Source: Pseudomonadota bacterium
Lineage (GTDB): Bacteria; Desulfobacterota; Desulfobulbia; Desulfobulbales; JAHJIY01
NCBI GenBank assembly: GCA_018823175.1
Contig: JAHJIY010000040.1
Location: forward strand, 111,232-175,231
Length of the DNA stretch: 64,000 nt
Reading direction: 5' to 3'
This document shows, in pieces, positions 35,231 to 44,056 of this stretch; position 1 is the first letter of the stretch, and the number at the start of each line of letters is the position of its first letter. Position numbers and translations under genes: made by a program. The notes under the pieces are model-generated. The model was given only the letters and a program-made list of their open reading frames with translations, did not search any database and was not told the origin of the DNA.

Positions 35231-36250
35231 CTATCCAGCGTAATAATCAAGATACCAATCAACAAAAAGCCTGATCCCCGCCTCAACCGTGGTATCCGGC
35301 TTAAACCCAACATCGCGGACCAGATCGTCGACATTGGCATAGGTGGCGGGCACATCGCCATTCTGCATGGGCATAAAATTTTTCTTCGCCTTTTTGCCAA
35401 GACACTCTTCCAAAACCTCAATATAGTGCAACAACTCAACCTGATTATTATTGCCGATATTATAAATACGATACGGACAATAACTGGTGGCCGGATCCGG
35501 AGAATCACCGTTCCATAAAGGATTTGCCTGGGGCAGCTTATGGATCACCCGGATGACGCCTTCGACAATATCATCGATATAGGTGAAATCACGTTTCATC
35601 TTGCCGTGATTAAAGACATTGATCGGCTCACCGGCCAAAATGGCCTTGGTAAACAAAAAATAGGCCATATCAGGCCTTCCCCACGGGCCATAAACCGTAA
35701 AAAACCTGAGGCCGGTACAAGGCAGACCATACAAGTGACTATAGGCATGGGCCATCAACTCACTTGATTTCTTGGTGGCGGCGTACAGGGAAACCGGATG
35801 ATCGACGTTATCATGCACCGAAAAAGGCATCCTGGTATTGGCCCCGTAAACCGAACTTGAGGAGGCAAACACCAGATGCTTGACCCCGGAATGACGACAG
35901 CCCTCCAGAACATTGGTAAAACCGACAATATTTGTATCAATATAAGAATGGGGATTTTCCAGGGAATAACGAACCCCGGCCTGGGCCGCCATATTGACCA
36001 CCGCATCAAAACGATGAGTGGCAAAAAGATCGGCCATGGCGGAGCGATCCGCCAGATCAAGTTTGAAATGGCTGAAATTATCGTGGTCGGCCAGCTGGGC
36101 CAATCGGGCATGTTTCAAGGCAGGATCATAGTAATCATTAAAGTTGTCGATCCCGACCACACGCACCCCGGTTTCAAGCAGCCGCCTGGCCAGATGAAAT
36201 CCGATAAAACCGGCACCGCCGGTGATTAATACTTTATACCGCAAGGGCAT
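35231..36250 (-). CDS. UDP-glucuronate 4-epimerase-like SDR
   Basis: A 339-aa epimerase starting at ATG 36250 ([20 protein letters not shown]); a longer form from 36301 would read through a REP-like repeat. [76 protein letters not shown] and the catalytic [13 protein letters not shown] are typical of the UDP-GlcA 4-epimerases (LpsL/Cap1J group). The NDYYDP motif is the strongest sign. The product would be UDP-galacturonic acid. It lies beside ugd, which makes UDP-GlcA. The weak ribosome site before 36250 leaves the exact start uncertain. Confidence 0.85.
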   Translation of the reverse strand: MPLRYKVLITGGAGFIGFHLARRLLETGVRVVGIDNFNDYYDPALKHARLAQLADHDNFSHFKLDLADRSAMADLFATHRFDAVVNMAAQAGVRYSLENPHSYIDTNIVGFTNVLEGCRHSGVKHLVFASSSSVYGANTRMPFSVHDNVDHPVSLYAATKKSSELMAHAYSHLYGLPCTGLRFFTVYGPWGRPDMAYFLFTKAILAGEPINVFNHGKMKRDFTYIDDIVEGVIRVIHKLPQANPLWNGDSPDPATSYCPYRIYNIGNNNQVELLHYIEVLEECLGKKAKKNFMPMQNGDVPATYANVDDLVRDVGFKPDTTVEAGIRLFVDWYLDYYAG

Positions 36251-36297
36251 AAGTTTCGTTTGAGTCGACAAGCTGCTCAACTTGAGCTTATTTATTT
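36238..36297. repeat. REP-like hairpin repeat, copy 1
   Basis: On the minus strand TTGAGCAGCTTGTCGACTCA and adjacent bases form a small hairpin (TTGAG/CTCAA). It is followed by ACGAAACTTATGCCCTTG. The same order occurs at 39392-39450, and a related longer form lies at 60826-60905. This copy covers the ATG assigned to the epimerase. Confidence 0.65.
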
Positions 36298-36328
36298 TCA
36301 TAATTCTTCATCTCGTAAGTCCTGCTCG

Positions 36329-37651
36329 TTACGCCATGACAACCTTGCCGGTAACGCCGTCAAGACCGGAAAAAACGTTACGGGTATCAACAATCAAAGC
36401 GGCATGCCGCAGAATAAATTGGTAATCATAGGCGGAATGATCGGTGGCAACCAGAACACAATCAAATGAGCTGATATTTTCTTCGATCAGCGGCGTACTT
36501 TCCAGATCATAGGAGTATTTCCGGACCGGACTTAATCTGGGGATATGCGGATCATTGTAGGCGACTTCCGCCCCCTTATTCAAAAGCAGTTCCATTAATT
36601 TAAAGGATGGAGACTCCCGGCAATCATCAATATCTTTTTTGTAGGCCACCCCCAGAACAAGTACCTTGGCGCCTTTCAGGGATTTACCACGATCATTCAA
36701 GGCGTCCATGACCCGTTGCACCACATAGTAGGGCATTGAGGTATTCACTTCGCCCGCCAGCTCAATAAATTTAGTGGCAAAATCATACTCTCTGGCCTTG
36801 GAAGTCAGATAAAACGGATCAATGGGAATACAATGACCGCCAAGCCCGGGACCGGGATAAAACGGCATATAGCCAAAAGGTTTAGTGGCGGCCGCCCCGA
36901 TTACCTCCCAGATATCAACATCCATCCGCTGACAAAGGACCTTTAGTTCATTGACCAAGGCGATATTAACGCTTCGGAAGATATTTTCCAGAAGCTTGGT
37001 CAATTCGGCCGCCTGGGTGCTGCTAACCGGCACGATCTTCTCGATTGCCAGCCCATAGAATTTACATGCCAAAGCGGTGCTGAGCGGCTCAACCCCGCCG
37101 ACCACCTTTGGAATATTGCCGGTTGAAAAGCTGGCGTTGCCCGGATCTTCCCGCTCAGGCGAAAAAGCCAGGGCAAAGTCGACCCCGCATTTGAGCCCGG
37201 TCTCTTCCAGAATAGGCTGCACAACCTCAACCGTGGTGCCGGGATAGGTCGTGCTTTCAAGTACAATCAACTGCCCGGGCCGCAGCGTGGCGGCGATAGT
37301 CCCGGTGGTTGCCTCAACATATTGCAAATCAGGCTCCCGGCTCTTGGTCAATGGCGTAGGAACACAAATCACCAGAGCATCAGGCGCGGCCAACCGGGAA
37401 AAATCATCGGTTGCCTCAAACTGGCCACTTTTCACATAATCTGCCAGTTCAGCGGCCGGGATATGTTTAATGTAGCTCTCGCCGAGAGCCAACTTGGCGA
37501 TCTTAACCGGATCGAGATCAAAACCAATGACCCGCACGCCCTTGCGAAGAAAGGTCAGACTCAAAGGCAAGCCGACATAACCCAGGCCAATCACTCCGAC
37601 CAGCAGTGAACCGTTTTCTATTTTGTTTTCAAGATCATTCAGCGCTGACAT
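36329..37651 (-). CDS. UDP-N-acetylhexosamine 6-dehydrogenase (WbpA/TviB-like)
   Basis: A 440-aa nucleotide-sugar dehydrogenase. VGVIGLGYVGLPLSLTFLRK is the NAD-binding segment. VLESTTYPGTTVEVV, FSPEREDPGN and GPGLGGHCIPIDPFYLTSKA, which holds the catalytic Cys, place it in the WecC/WbpA/TviB group rather than Ugd, because the GGHCIP form is typical of UDP-HexNAc dehydrogenases. VLGVAYKKDIDDCRESPSFK is the C-terminal domain. It would make UDP-GlcNAcA or UDP-ManNAcA. Located between cysC (14 bp) and the epimerase. The actual HexNAc is not determined by sequence here. Confidence 0.88.
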   Translation of the reverse strand: MSALNDLENKIENGSLLVGVIGLGYVGLPLSLTFLRKGVRVIGFDLDPVKIAKLALGESYIKHIPAAELADYVKSGQFEATDDFSRLAAPDALVICVPTPLTKSREPDLQYVEATTGTIAATLRPGQLIVLESTTYPGTTVEVVQPILEETGLKCGVDFALAFSPEREDPGNASFSTGNIPKVVGGVEPLSTALACKFYGLAIEKIVPVSSTQAAELTKLLENIFRSVNIALVNELKVLCQRMDVDIWEVIGAAATKPFGYMPFYPGPGLGGHCIPIDPFYLTSKAREYDFATKFIELAGEVNTSMPYYVVQRVMDALNDRGKSLKGAKVLVLGVAYKKDIDDCRESPSFKLMELLLNKGAEVAYNDPHIPRLSPVRKYSYDLESTPLIEENISSFDCVLVATDHSAYDYQFILRHAALIVDTRNVFSGLDGVTGKVVMA

Positions 37652-37665
37652 GCTAACACTTTAAT

Positions 37666-38304
37666 TTAAACAGCCTTATCTGGGGAATAATTAAGGATCG
37701 CCTTATTTTCAAGCAATTCAATAATCGCATCAACACACTGTTCAAGAGGGAGGCTGCCGGTATCAAGGGTCAAGGCTGGAGATTCCGGTTCATCATATGG
37801 AGAAGAGATTCCGGTGTACTCGGAAATCTCACCCCGCCGGGCCCGGCGATACATCCCTTTCACGTCCCGCTCTTCACATATCGCAATCGGGCAACGGCAA
37901 TAAATCTCCAGGTAATTTTCTTCACCCAGCAGTTCCTTGACCTTCAGCCGATCCTTGGCCAAGGGCGAAATAAAAGCGGTTAAAGAGATTATCCCGGCTT
38001 CCAGAAAAAGCTTCACCATCTCGGCAATCCGCCGGATATTTTCAGAACGGTCCTCTATCTTGAAACTCAAATCACGGCAAAGGCCATGCCGGACATTATC
38101 ACCATCAAAAACAAAGGTCCGGCATCCCATTTGAGACAAACGTTCCTCCACGGCATGGGCCAGGGTCGACTTCCCGGCCCCGGACAATCCGGTAAACCAC
38201 AGATTGATACTCCGATGCTCATTCATGATTTCCCGCCGGCCCCGGGTAACCGTCGCATGATGCCAGACCACGTTTTTTTCTATCTGCTCAAAATTCTGCG
38301 CCAT
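37666..38304 (-). CDS. cysC: Adenylylsulfate kinase
   Basis: A 212-aa APS kinase. N-terminal VVWHHATVTRGRREIMNEHR is the usual lead-in. The P-loop is FTGLSGAGKSTLAHAVEERL, FDGDNVRHGLCRDLSF binds APS, FISPLAKDRLKVKELL and EIYCRCPIAICEERDVKGMY follow, and YDEPESPALTLDTG ends the core. It phosphorylates APS to PAPS. No ATP sulfurylase, PAPS reductase or obvious sulfotransferase is nearby; instead it sits inside a sugar-nucleotide operon, which suggests PAPS for sulfating a polysaccharide. That link is inference. Confidence 0.94.
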   Translation of the reverse strand: MAQNFEQIEKNVVWHHATVTRGRREIMNEHRSINLWFTGLSGAGKSTLAHAVEERLSQMGCRTFVFDGDNVRHGLCRDLSFKIEDRSENIRRIAEMVKLFLEAGIISLTAFISPLAKDRLKVKELLGEENYLEIYCRCPIAICEERDVKGMYRRARRGEISEYTGISSPYDEPESPALTLDTGSLPLEQCVDAIIELLENKAILNYSPDKAV

Positions 38305-38363
38305 TTTATAACAAAGAAGATCCCCGGATAAAAAAGCCGGGCAACTCTTCGATCACCTCATTT

Positions 38364-39341
38364 TTATACCACTTTAAAATCCTGATAGGCCAGCACAAGG
38401 CCTTCCGACAGTTTTGTTTTCGCCTGCCAGCCCAGACCTTGCATCCTGCTCACATCCAGAAGCTTCTGCGGAGTACCATCCGGCTTGGCCGGGTCAAAAA
38501 TCAATTTACCATCAAAACCTACAACCCCGGCAATCTGTTCAGCCAATTGTCGAATGGTCTGGTCCTGACCACAACCGATATTAATCAGCGGCGGCCCATC
38601 GTTTTTTGCAAGAATCTCCGCAAATTGTTCCTCCGGCAAACTCATCAGATAAACACAGCCATCGGCCAGATCATCACTATACAAGAATTCACGCCGGGGA
38701 TTGCCACTGCCCCAGACTACCACCTCGCTTGCACCGCTGGCTTTTGCTTCATGCATCTTCCGGATCAGGGCGGGAATTACATGGGATTTTTCCAGATCAT
38801 AGTTGTCGCCCGGCCCGTAAAGATTAGTCGGCATCACCGCAAGATAACTGGTGCCGTACTGCCGGTTATAAGCCCAGCACATCTCAATGCCGGCAATCTT
38901 GGCCACGGCATAAGGCCGATTGGTGGCTTCAAGTGGCCCGCTCAACAGATATTCTTCCCTGATCGGCTGGGGGCAATCCCGCGGAAAAATACAGGAAGAA
39001 CCAAGAAAGAGCAAGCGTCGAACTCCGTTCAGCCATGCTTGCTGAATAACATTGGTCTGAATCACCAGGTTCAGGTGAATAAATTCAGCCGGATAGATAT
39101 TGTTTGCCAAAACCCCGCCCACTTTGGCCGCAGCCAGAAACACCAATTCCGGTTTTTCAGCCGCAAAAAAATCAGCCACCGCCTTTTGATCGGTCAGATC
39201 AAGTTCGGCGTGAGTTCGGGTGACAATATTTTCATACCCTTTGGCCCGTAGATATCTGACCAGGGCAGAGCCCACCAGACCACGGTGGCCGGCCACGTAT
39301 ATCCGGGAATTAAGCGCAAGAGGAGACGAGGAAAGAATCAT
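38364..39341 (-). CDS. fcl: GDP-L-fucose synthase
   Basis: A 325-aa bifunctional epimerase/reductase. [20 protein letters not shown] is the NADPH site. [40 protein letters not shown] and the catalytic [20 protein letters not shown] are near-diagnostic of [27 protein letters not shown] and [15 protein letters not shown] are also conserved. It converts GDP-4-keto-6-deoxymannose to GDP-L-fucose. It lies about 100 bp after gmd, the gap holding a REP-like repeat, and 59 bp before cysC. Confidence 0.96.
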   Translation of the reverse strand: MILSSSPLALNSRIYVAGHRGLVGSALVRYLRAKGYENIVTRTHAELDLTDQKAVADFFAAEKPELVFLAAAKVGGVLANNIYPAEFIHLNLVIQTNVIQQAWLNGVRRLLFLGSSCIFPRDCPQPIREEYLLSGPLEATNRPYAVAKIAGIEMCWAYNRQYGTSYLAVMPTNLYGPGDNYDLEKSHVIPALIRKMHEAKASGASEVVVWGSGNPRREFLYSDDLADGCVYLMSLPEEQFAEILAKNDGPPLINIGCGQDQTIRQLAEQIAGVVGFDGKLIFDPAKPDGTPQKLLDVSRMQGLGWQAKTKLSEGLVLAYQDFKVV

Positions 39342-39391
39342 TAGTCATTATACAATTAGTAATTTAAGCAACCCAGCGACATCCGGCCGTT

Positions 39392-39450
39392 ATACCACAA
39401 GGGCATAAGTCTCGTAAGAGCCGACCAGCGACTCAACTCGGCTTTATTCA
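39392..39450. repeat. REP-like hairpin repeat, copy 2
   Basis: On the minus strand GAGTTGAGTCGCTGGTCGGC and following bases make a hairpin (GAGTCG/CGGCTC, loop CTGGT), then ACGAGACTTATGCCCTTG. It aligns with the 36238-36297 copy over about 58 bp with roughly 80 percent identity by eye. It fills most of the gmd-fcl gap. Confidence 0.65.
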
Positions 39451-40526
39451 TGATAATCAAAAGCGGCAAACCCATGTCGCTTGACCAGTTCATCGCGCTG
39501 GGCTGATTTGAGGTCCTCACGCACCATCTCGGCAACCAGCTCCGCAAAACTTATTTTTGTCGTCCAGCCAAGCTTCTCCTTGGCCTTGGTAGCATCCCCC
39601 AATAGAGTCTCAACCTCGGTCGGCCTGAAATAACGAGGATCCACCTGCACGACACAACGATCATCTATGCCATAGCCTTTTTCCTCAAGACCCGAACCCC
39701 GCCAATTTATCTCCATCCCCAATTCACCGGCTGCCGCATTAACAAAATCACGAACACTATATTGCTTACCGCTGGCAATAACAAAATCCTCAGGTTCTTC
39801 CTGCTGTAACATCAACCACTGCATTTCGACATAATCCTTGGCATGACCCCAATCCCGTTTGGCGGCCAAGTTGCCCAGATAAAGACAATCCTGCAGCCCG
39901 AGTTTAATCCGGGCCAGGGCCCGGGTGATCTTTCTAGTGACAAAGGTCTCGCCTCTTACCGGCGACTCGTGATTAAAGAGGATCCCATTACAGGCATAAA
40001 TACCGTACGCCTCACGATAATTTACCGTTATCCAGTAGGCGTAAAGTTTGGCCGCCGCATAAGGTGATCTTGGATAGAAAGGGGTCTTCTCATTCTGGGG
40101 GGTTTCCTGGACCAGACCGTAAAGTTCGGAGGTGGAAGCCTGATAATATCTGGTTTTTTTCTCCAGACCCAGAATCTTGATGGCCTCAAGGACCCGCAAC
40201 GCCCCCAAGGCATCGGAATTTGCCGTATATTCCGGCTCTTCAAAGGAAACCGCAACATGACTCTGGGCCGCCAGATTGTAAATCTCGTCGGGCTGTACCG
40301 CTTGAATGACCTTCAGAATACTGCTGGAATCGGTCATGTCCCCATAATGCAGGATAAAATTCCGGTTATCGACATGGGGGTCCTGATACAGATGATCAAT
40401 GCGACCGGTATTAAATGATGAGGAGCGTCGTTTGATGCCATGAACCTCATAACCTTTGGCCAACAGAAATTCCGCCAGATAGGCGCCATCTTGTCCGGTT
40501 ATCCCGGTAATTAATGCTTTTTTCAT
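39444..40526 (-). CDS. gmd: GDP-mannose 4,6-dehydratase
   Basis: A 360-aa [23 protein letters not shown] and [20 protein letters not shown] are signatures of Gmd. [59 protein letters not shown] and [20 protein letters not shown] give the cofactor and catalytic residues, and [20 protein letters not shown] is conserved. It converts GDP-mannose to GDP-4-keto-6-deoxymannose for fcl. It starts 13 bp after manC, forming the GDP-L-fucose route in order manC-gmd-fcl. Confidence 0.97.
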   Translation of the reverse strand: MKKALITGITGQDGAYLAEFLLAKGYEVHGIKRRSSSFNTGRIDHLYQDPHVDNRNFILHYGDMTDSSSILKVIQAVQPDEIYNLAAQSHVAVSFEEPEYTANSDALGALRVLEAIKILGLEKKTRYYQASTSELYGLVQETPQNEKTPFYPRSPYAAAKLYAYWITVNYREAYGIYACNGILFNHESPVRGETFVTRKITRALARIKLGLQDCLYLGNLAAKRDWGHAKDYVEMQWLMLQQEEPEDFVIASGKQYSVRDFVNAAAGELGMEINWRGSGLEEKGYGIDDRCVVQVDPRYFRPTEVETLLGDATKAKEKLGWTTKISFAELVAEMVREDLKSAQRDELVKRHGFAAFDYHE

Positions 40527-40539
40527 ATATCAACCCTAC

Positions 40540-41961
40540 TCACTCTTCTTTTCGCCCATATTTATCATCAAAGCGGACAATATCATCCTCACCAAGATAA
40601 CTGCCGGATTGCACCTCAATTAACTCAAGCTGGATGGTGCCCGGATTCTCCAACCGATGCTTCTCCCCTAAAGGAATATAGGTCGATTGATTTTCCGACA
40701 AAATGAGAGTTCGATCACCGATTATAACCCGGGCCGTCCCCTTGACTACAATCCAGTGCTCGGCCCGGTGATGATGCATCTGCAAAGAAAGCCGGGCGCC
40801 GGGTTTAACCATGATTCTCTTGACCTGGTACCTCTCTTCACAATCCACACATTCATACGAACCCCAGGGCCGATATACCTTTCGGTGAACGGAAACTTCG
40901 GTGCGCTCATCCGTCTTCAACCGCGCAACGATCTGCTTGACTTCCTGGGCCCTGCTCTTGGGGGCAACCAGAACAACATCGGCGGTTTCGACTATCACAT
41001 AGTCCTCCAGACCGATGGCGGCAACCATCCTGCTGTTGGCATTTATATAACTGTTTTTCACCTCATGGCTGATCACACTGCCATGCAATACATTACCGTC
41101 ACTATCATGCGCCCCAATATCCCAGAGAGCGGACCACGACCCCACATCACTCCAACCGCAATCCAGAGGAATCACCACTGCTTCCCTGGTTTTCTCCATT
41201 ACCGCGTAATCAATGGAATCACTGGGACATTGTTCAAAGGCAGCCGCATCAAGACGAATAAAATCAAGATCCGGCGCCTTGCCGACATAGGCTTTCGAGG
41301 CGGCGGCTACAATCTGCGGGGCAAACTTTTTTAACTCCTCCAGATAACGGGAGGCCCGAAACATAAACATTCCGCTGTTCCAGAGATAATCGCCGGAAGA
41401 AACATAAGAACTGGCGGTTGCCAGGTCCGGCTTCTCGACGAACCGCTCAACCGTAAAGGCCAAATCCCCCATCCCGGCCACCGCTTCACTTTTTCGAATA
41501 TAGCCATATCCGGTCTCCGGACCTTTCGGAACAACGCCAAAAGTGATCAGTTTCCCCTTCTCAGCTAAACGAGCACCGACATCAACTACCGCCAAAAAAA
41601 TTTTAAGATCAGAAATCACATGATCCGCCGGCAAGACCAACAAAACCGGATCATCCCCATTCTCCATCGCCTGCATGGCTGCCACAGCGACGGCCGGGGC
41701 CGTATTGCGCCCCACCGGTTCAATCATGATCGTTGCGTTTCTTCCTACCTCACGAAGTTGCTCGCCAACAATAAATCGGTGACTGTGGTTACATATAATC
41801 AGAGGAGGAGAGATCGCCTCCCCCGGCAAAACACGATTAACCGTTTCCTGCAACATTGATTTCTCGCCGACCAGAGGCAATAACTGTTTAGGGTACAGCT
41901 CGCGGGACAAGGGCCACAACCTGGTTCCGGAACCACCAGCCAGGATAACAGGAACGATCAT
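40540..41961 (-). CDS. manC: Mannose-1-phosphate guanylyltransferase / mannose-6-phosphate isomerase
   Basis: A 473-aa bifunctional enzyme (ManC/CpsB/AlgA group). The N-terminal nucleotidyltransferase has [20 protein letters not shown] and FVEKPDLATA; ESDSID-like WNSGMFMF is present. The C-terminal cupin has YQVKRIMVKPGARLSLQMHH followed by HRAEHWIVVKGTARV, the type II phosphomannose isomerase metal site. It supplies GDP-mannose. First gene of the minus-strand unit, with a candidate promoter and operator about 160-185 bp upstream. Confidence 0.95.
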   Translation of the reverse strand: MIVPVILAGGSGTRLWPLSRELYPKQLLPLVGEKSMLQETVNRVLPGEAISPPLIICNHSHRFIVGEQLREVGRNATIMIEPVGRNTAPAVAVAAMQAMENGDDPVLLVLPADHVISDLKIFLAVVDVGARLAEKGKLITFGVVPKGPETGYGYIRKSEAVAGMGDLAFTVERFVEKPDLATASSYVSSGDYLWNSGMFMFRASRYLEELKKFAPQIVAAASKAYVGKAPDLDFIRLDAAAFEQCPSDSIDYAVMEKTREAVVIPLDCGWSDVGSWSALWDIGAHDSDGNVLHGSVISHEVKNSYINANSRMVAAIGLEDYVIVETADVVLVAPKSRAQEVKQIVARLKTDERTEVSVHRKVYRPWGSYECVDCEERYQVKRIMVKPGARLSLQMHHHRAEHWIVVKGTARVIIGDRTLILSENQSTYIPLGEKHRLENPGTIQLELIEVQSGSYLGEDDIVRFDDKYGRKEE

Positions 41962-42475
41962 CTAATCCAGACTCCAATCAAGTTAACAACCATTTGATTT
42001 GTTTACTAAAAAACACCGACCACTTACAAACCAATTAATTTGCAGATTCACCGGCCGGAACAAACAATATTTATATCGAGTAAAAGTAGGCAAAATTATT
42101 AATGAAATAATCGGCACAACTTATCAGTTGTGCTCTGGCAGGTCAAGATAACACTATATAGTTTTCAGACCATCCGGCACAAACAAATACCAAAAAACCT
42201 ATACTATAAATAATTACCTGCTGAACAATGATCATAAAAAGTCGCATCCCCAAAGAGTACCGCCATAAAATTACCCCGCCAGAAGATACTGTAAAGAGTC
42301 ATTTTTTACGGAATCAACCAATTACGCAAAAAACACTATCCGCAATACTTATGATATTGTATTTTTTATTTTGATCCTGGATGAACAATACATAAAATAT
42401 CCATCCAATCCGTGACACCAATGATCAATAAAAAACCGGTTAGACCTGATAATCATATTTGAGGCCCCATAAGTC
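41962..42475. promoter_or_regulatory. Divergent regulatory region between manC and the sigma-54 regulator gene
   Basis: This 514-bp AT-rich gap has no gene I can support. On the minus strand TTGACC (42146-42141), 17 nt and TAAGTT (42123-42118) form a modest promoter toward manC. A perfect 8-bp inverted repeat with a 4-nt centre, GCACAACT-TATC-AGTTGTGC (42114-42133), overlaps that -10 box and looks like an operator. No sigma-54 (GG/GC, -24/-12) element was recognised. The promoter for the plus-strand regulator was not located. Confidence 0.45.
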
Positions 42476-43840
42476 ATGCCTACAATCCTGGTAGTTGACG
42501 ACGAACTAAGCATGCGTGAATTTCTGCAGATCCTGCTTGAAAAAGAAGGATTTACCGTGCTTACCGCAAGCGATGGCGTAAAAGCCCTTGAGCTGGCCAA
42601 AAAAGAAACAATCAACCTGCTGATCTCAGACATCAAGATGCCGGGGTTGGGTGGTCTCGCCCTTCTTGAACAGATCAAGGAAATCGATGCCTCCATCCCG
42701 GTCATCATGATCACCGCCTACGCCTCCCCGGAAGATGCGGTGCTGGCCATGAAAAACGGGGCCTACGATTACATCACCAAGCCCTTCAAGGTCGATGAAA
42801 TTAAAAATATCATCTCAACCTCTCTGGCTAAAACCTTTACGAGCCAGACCCAAAAGACAGAAGAAAGCCAGAAGATCGAAGGAATCATCGGCGAAAGTCT
42901 TCAGATGATGAAAATATTCGACATGATAAAACGTATCGCCCCGACTCACGCCAACGTATTAATCACCGGAGAATCCGGCACCGGCAAAGAGCTGGTGGCC
43001 CGGGCCATCCATAATCACAGCACGGTGGCCGACCAGCCTTTTGTCCCCATCACCTGTAGCGCCATACCCGAAAACCTGATCGAAAGCGAACTCTTCGGTC
43101 ACGTCAAAGGGTCCTTTACCGGGGCGATCACAAACAAAAAAGGACTTTTTGAACTTGCCGATAACGGCAGTGTTTTTCTCGATGAGATCGGCGAACTAAC
43201 TCCGCTTATTCAAACAAAACTACTCAGGGTCTTGCAGGAAAGAGAATTCAAGCACGTTGGCGGTACCGAGACCATCAAGGTTAACGTCAGAATCATCTCC
43301 GCCACCAACAAAGACCTGGAAGCAGAAGTTATGGCAGGCAGATTCCGTGAAGACCTCTATTACCGACTGGCCGTGGTTCCAATTCGGGTCCCGCCTTTAA
43401 GAGAAAGAAAGAATGACGTAGCATTACTGGTCAAATATTTCCTGAAAAAATATTCCGAAATATTCAACAAGGACATAAAAGGTCTTTCCTCCTACGGGCT
43501 GAAGATCCTCCTGGATTATGATTTCCCGGGGAATGTCCGTGAACTGGAAAATATCATTGAACGTGGCGTCGCCCTGGAGAACTCCAACATCATCCTGCCC
43601 GACAGCCTGGCCCTCGCCGCTCACCGACGGAGTGAAAATCAGCAGATATCATTACATGGCCTTGGCGATGAGGATGCGGTTTACGAACAAGGGCTTGACG
43701 AAATAATTGCCCAAACCGAAAAAAGACTTATTGAAAAAGCCCTGGCTAAAGCCGACTACTCCAAGATGCGGGCAGCGGAGCTGCTAAAAATTAGTTTTCG
43801 CTCCCTGCGCTATAAAGTTCAGAAATACAATATTACCTGA
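42476..43840 (+). CDS. Sigma-54-dependent response regulator (PilR/NtrC family)
   Basis: A 454-aa NtrC-type regulator. The receiver domain (1-120) has LVVDDELSMREFLQILLEKE, phospho-acceptor Asp52 in LLISDIKMPGLGG, and YDYITKPFKVDEIK with Lys. The AAA+ domain (about 137-375) shows Walker A GESGTGKELVARAIH, a sigma-54 contact loop HVKGSFTGAITNKKGLFELA (GSFTGA in place of GAFTGA), Walker B FLDEIGELTP and sensor RFREDLYYRLAVVPIRVPPL. A Fis-type helix-turn-helix (about 412-452) ends the protein. It resembles PilR, the pilin regulator, but no pil genes are in the window. The kinase gene follows 216 bp downstream. Confidence 0.9.
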   Translation: MPTILVVDDELSMREFLQILLEKEGFTVLTASDGVKALELAKKETINLLISDIKMPGLGGLALLEQIKEIDASIPVIMITAYASPEDAVLAMKNGAYDYITKPFKVDEIKNIISTSLAKTFTSQTQKTEESQKIEGIIGESLQMMKIFDMIKRIAPTHANVLITGESGTGKELVARAIHNHSTVADQPFVPITCSAIPENLIESELFGHVKGSFTGAITNKKGLFELADNGSVFLDEIGELTPLIQTKLLRVLQEREFKHVGGTETIKVNVRIISATNKDLEAEVMAGRFREDLYYRLAVVPIRVPPLRERKNDVALLVKYFLKKYSEIFNKDIKGLSSYGLKILLDYDFPGNVRELENIIERGVALENSNIILPDSLALAAHRRSENQQISLHGLGDEDAVYEQGLDEIIAQTEKRLIEKALAKADYSKMRAAELLKISFRSLRYKVQKYNIT

Positions 43841-44056
43841 TGGAACCAACTCCGCAGTCGGCCGGGCGAACTGAAATTGCCCTTTCCAATTTGGATAATC
43901 CGGACCGCAAGAGCAGGCAAAACTTAAAAGCATGCCCCAGACAGGAAATCTTTAGCAACAACATGGCACTTTTTCCCCGCAGCTCAAATATTCACGCTGT
44001 CGGATGTTGGCTCTCTGCTATTAAGAGATACAAAGCAGGAACAGCAGGACAACAAG

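Noticed and set aside
34448..35518. 356-codon plus-strand frame opposite ugd and the epimerase
   Set aside because: It is antisense to two well-supported genes and its product is His/Asn/Ile-rich with no recognisable domain.
39356..39547. 63-codon minus-strand frame between gmd and fcl
   Set aside because: It mostly translates the REP-like repeat (copy 2) and the end of gmd in another frame.
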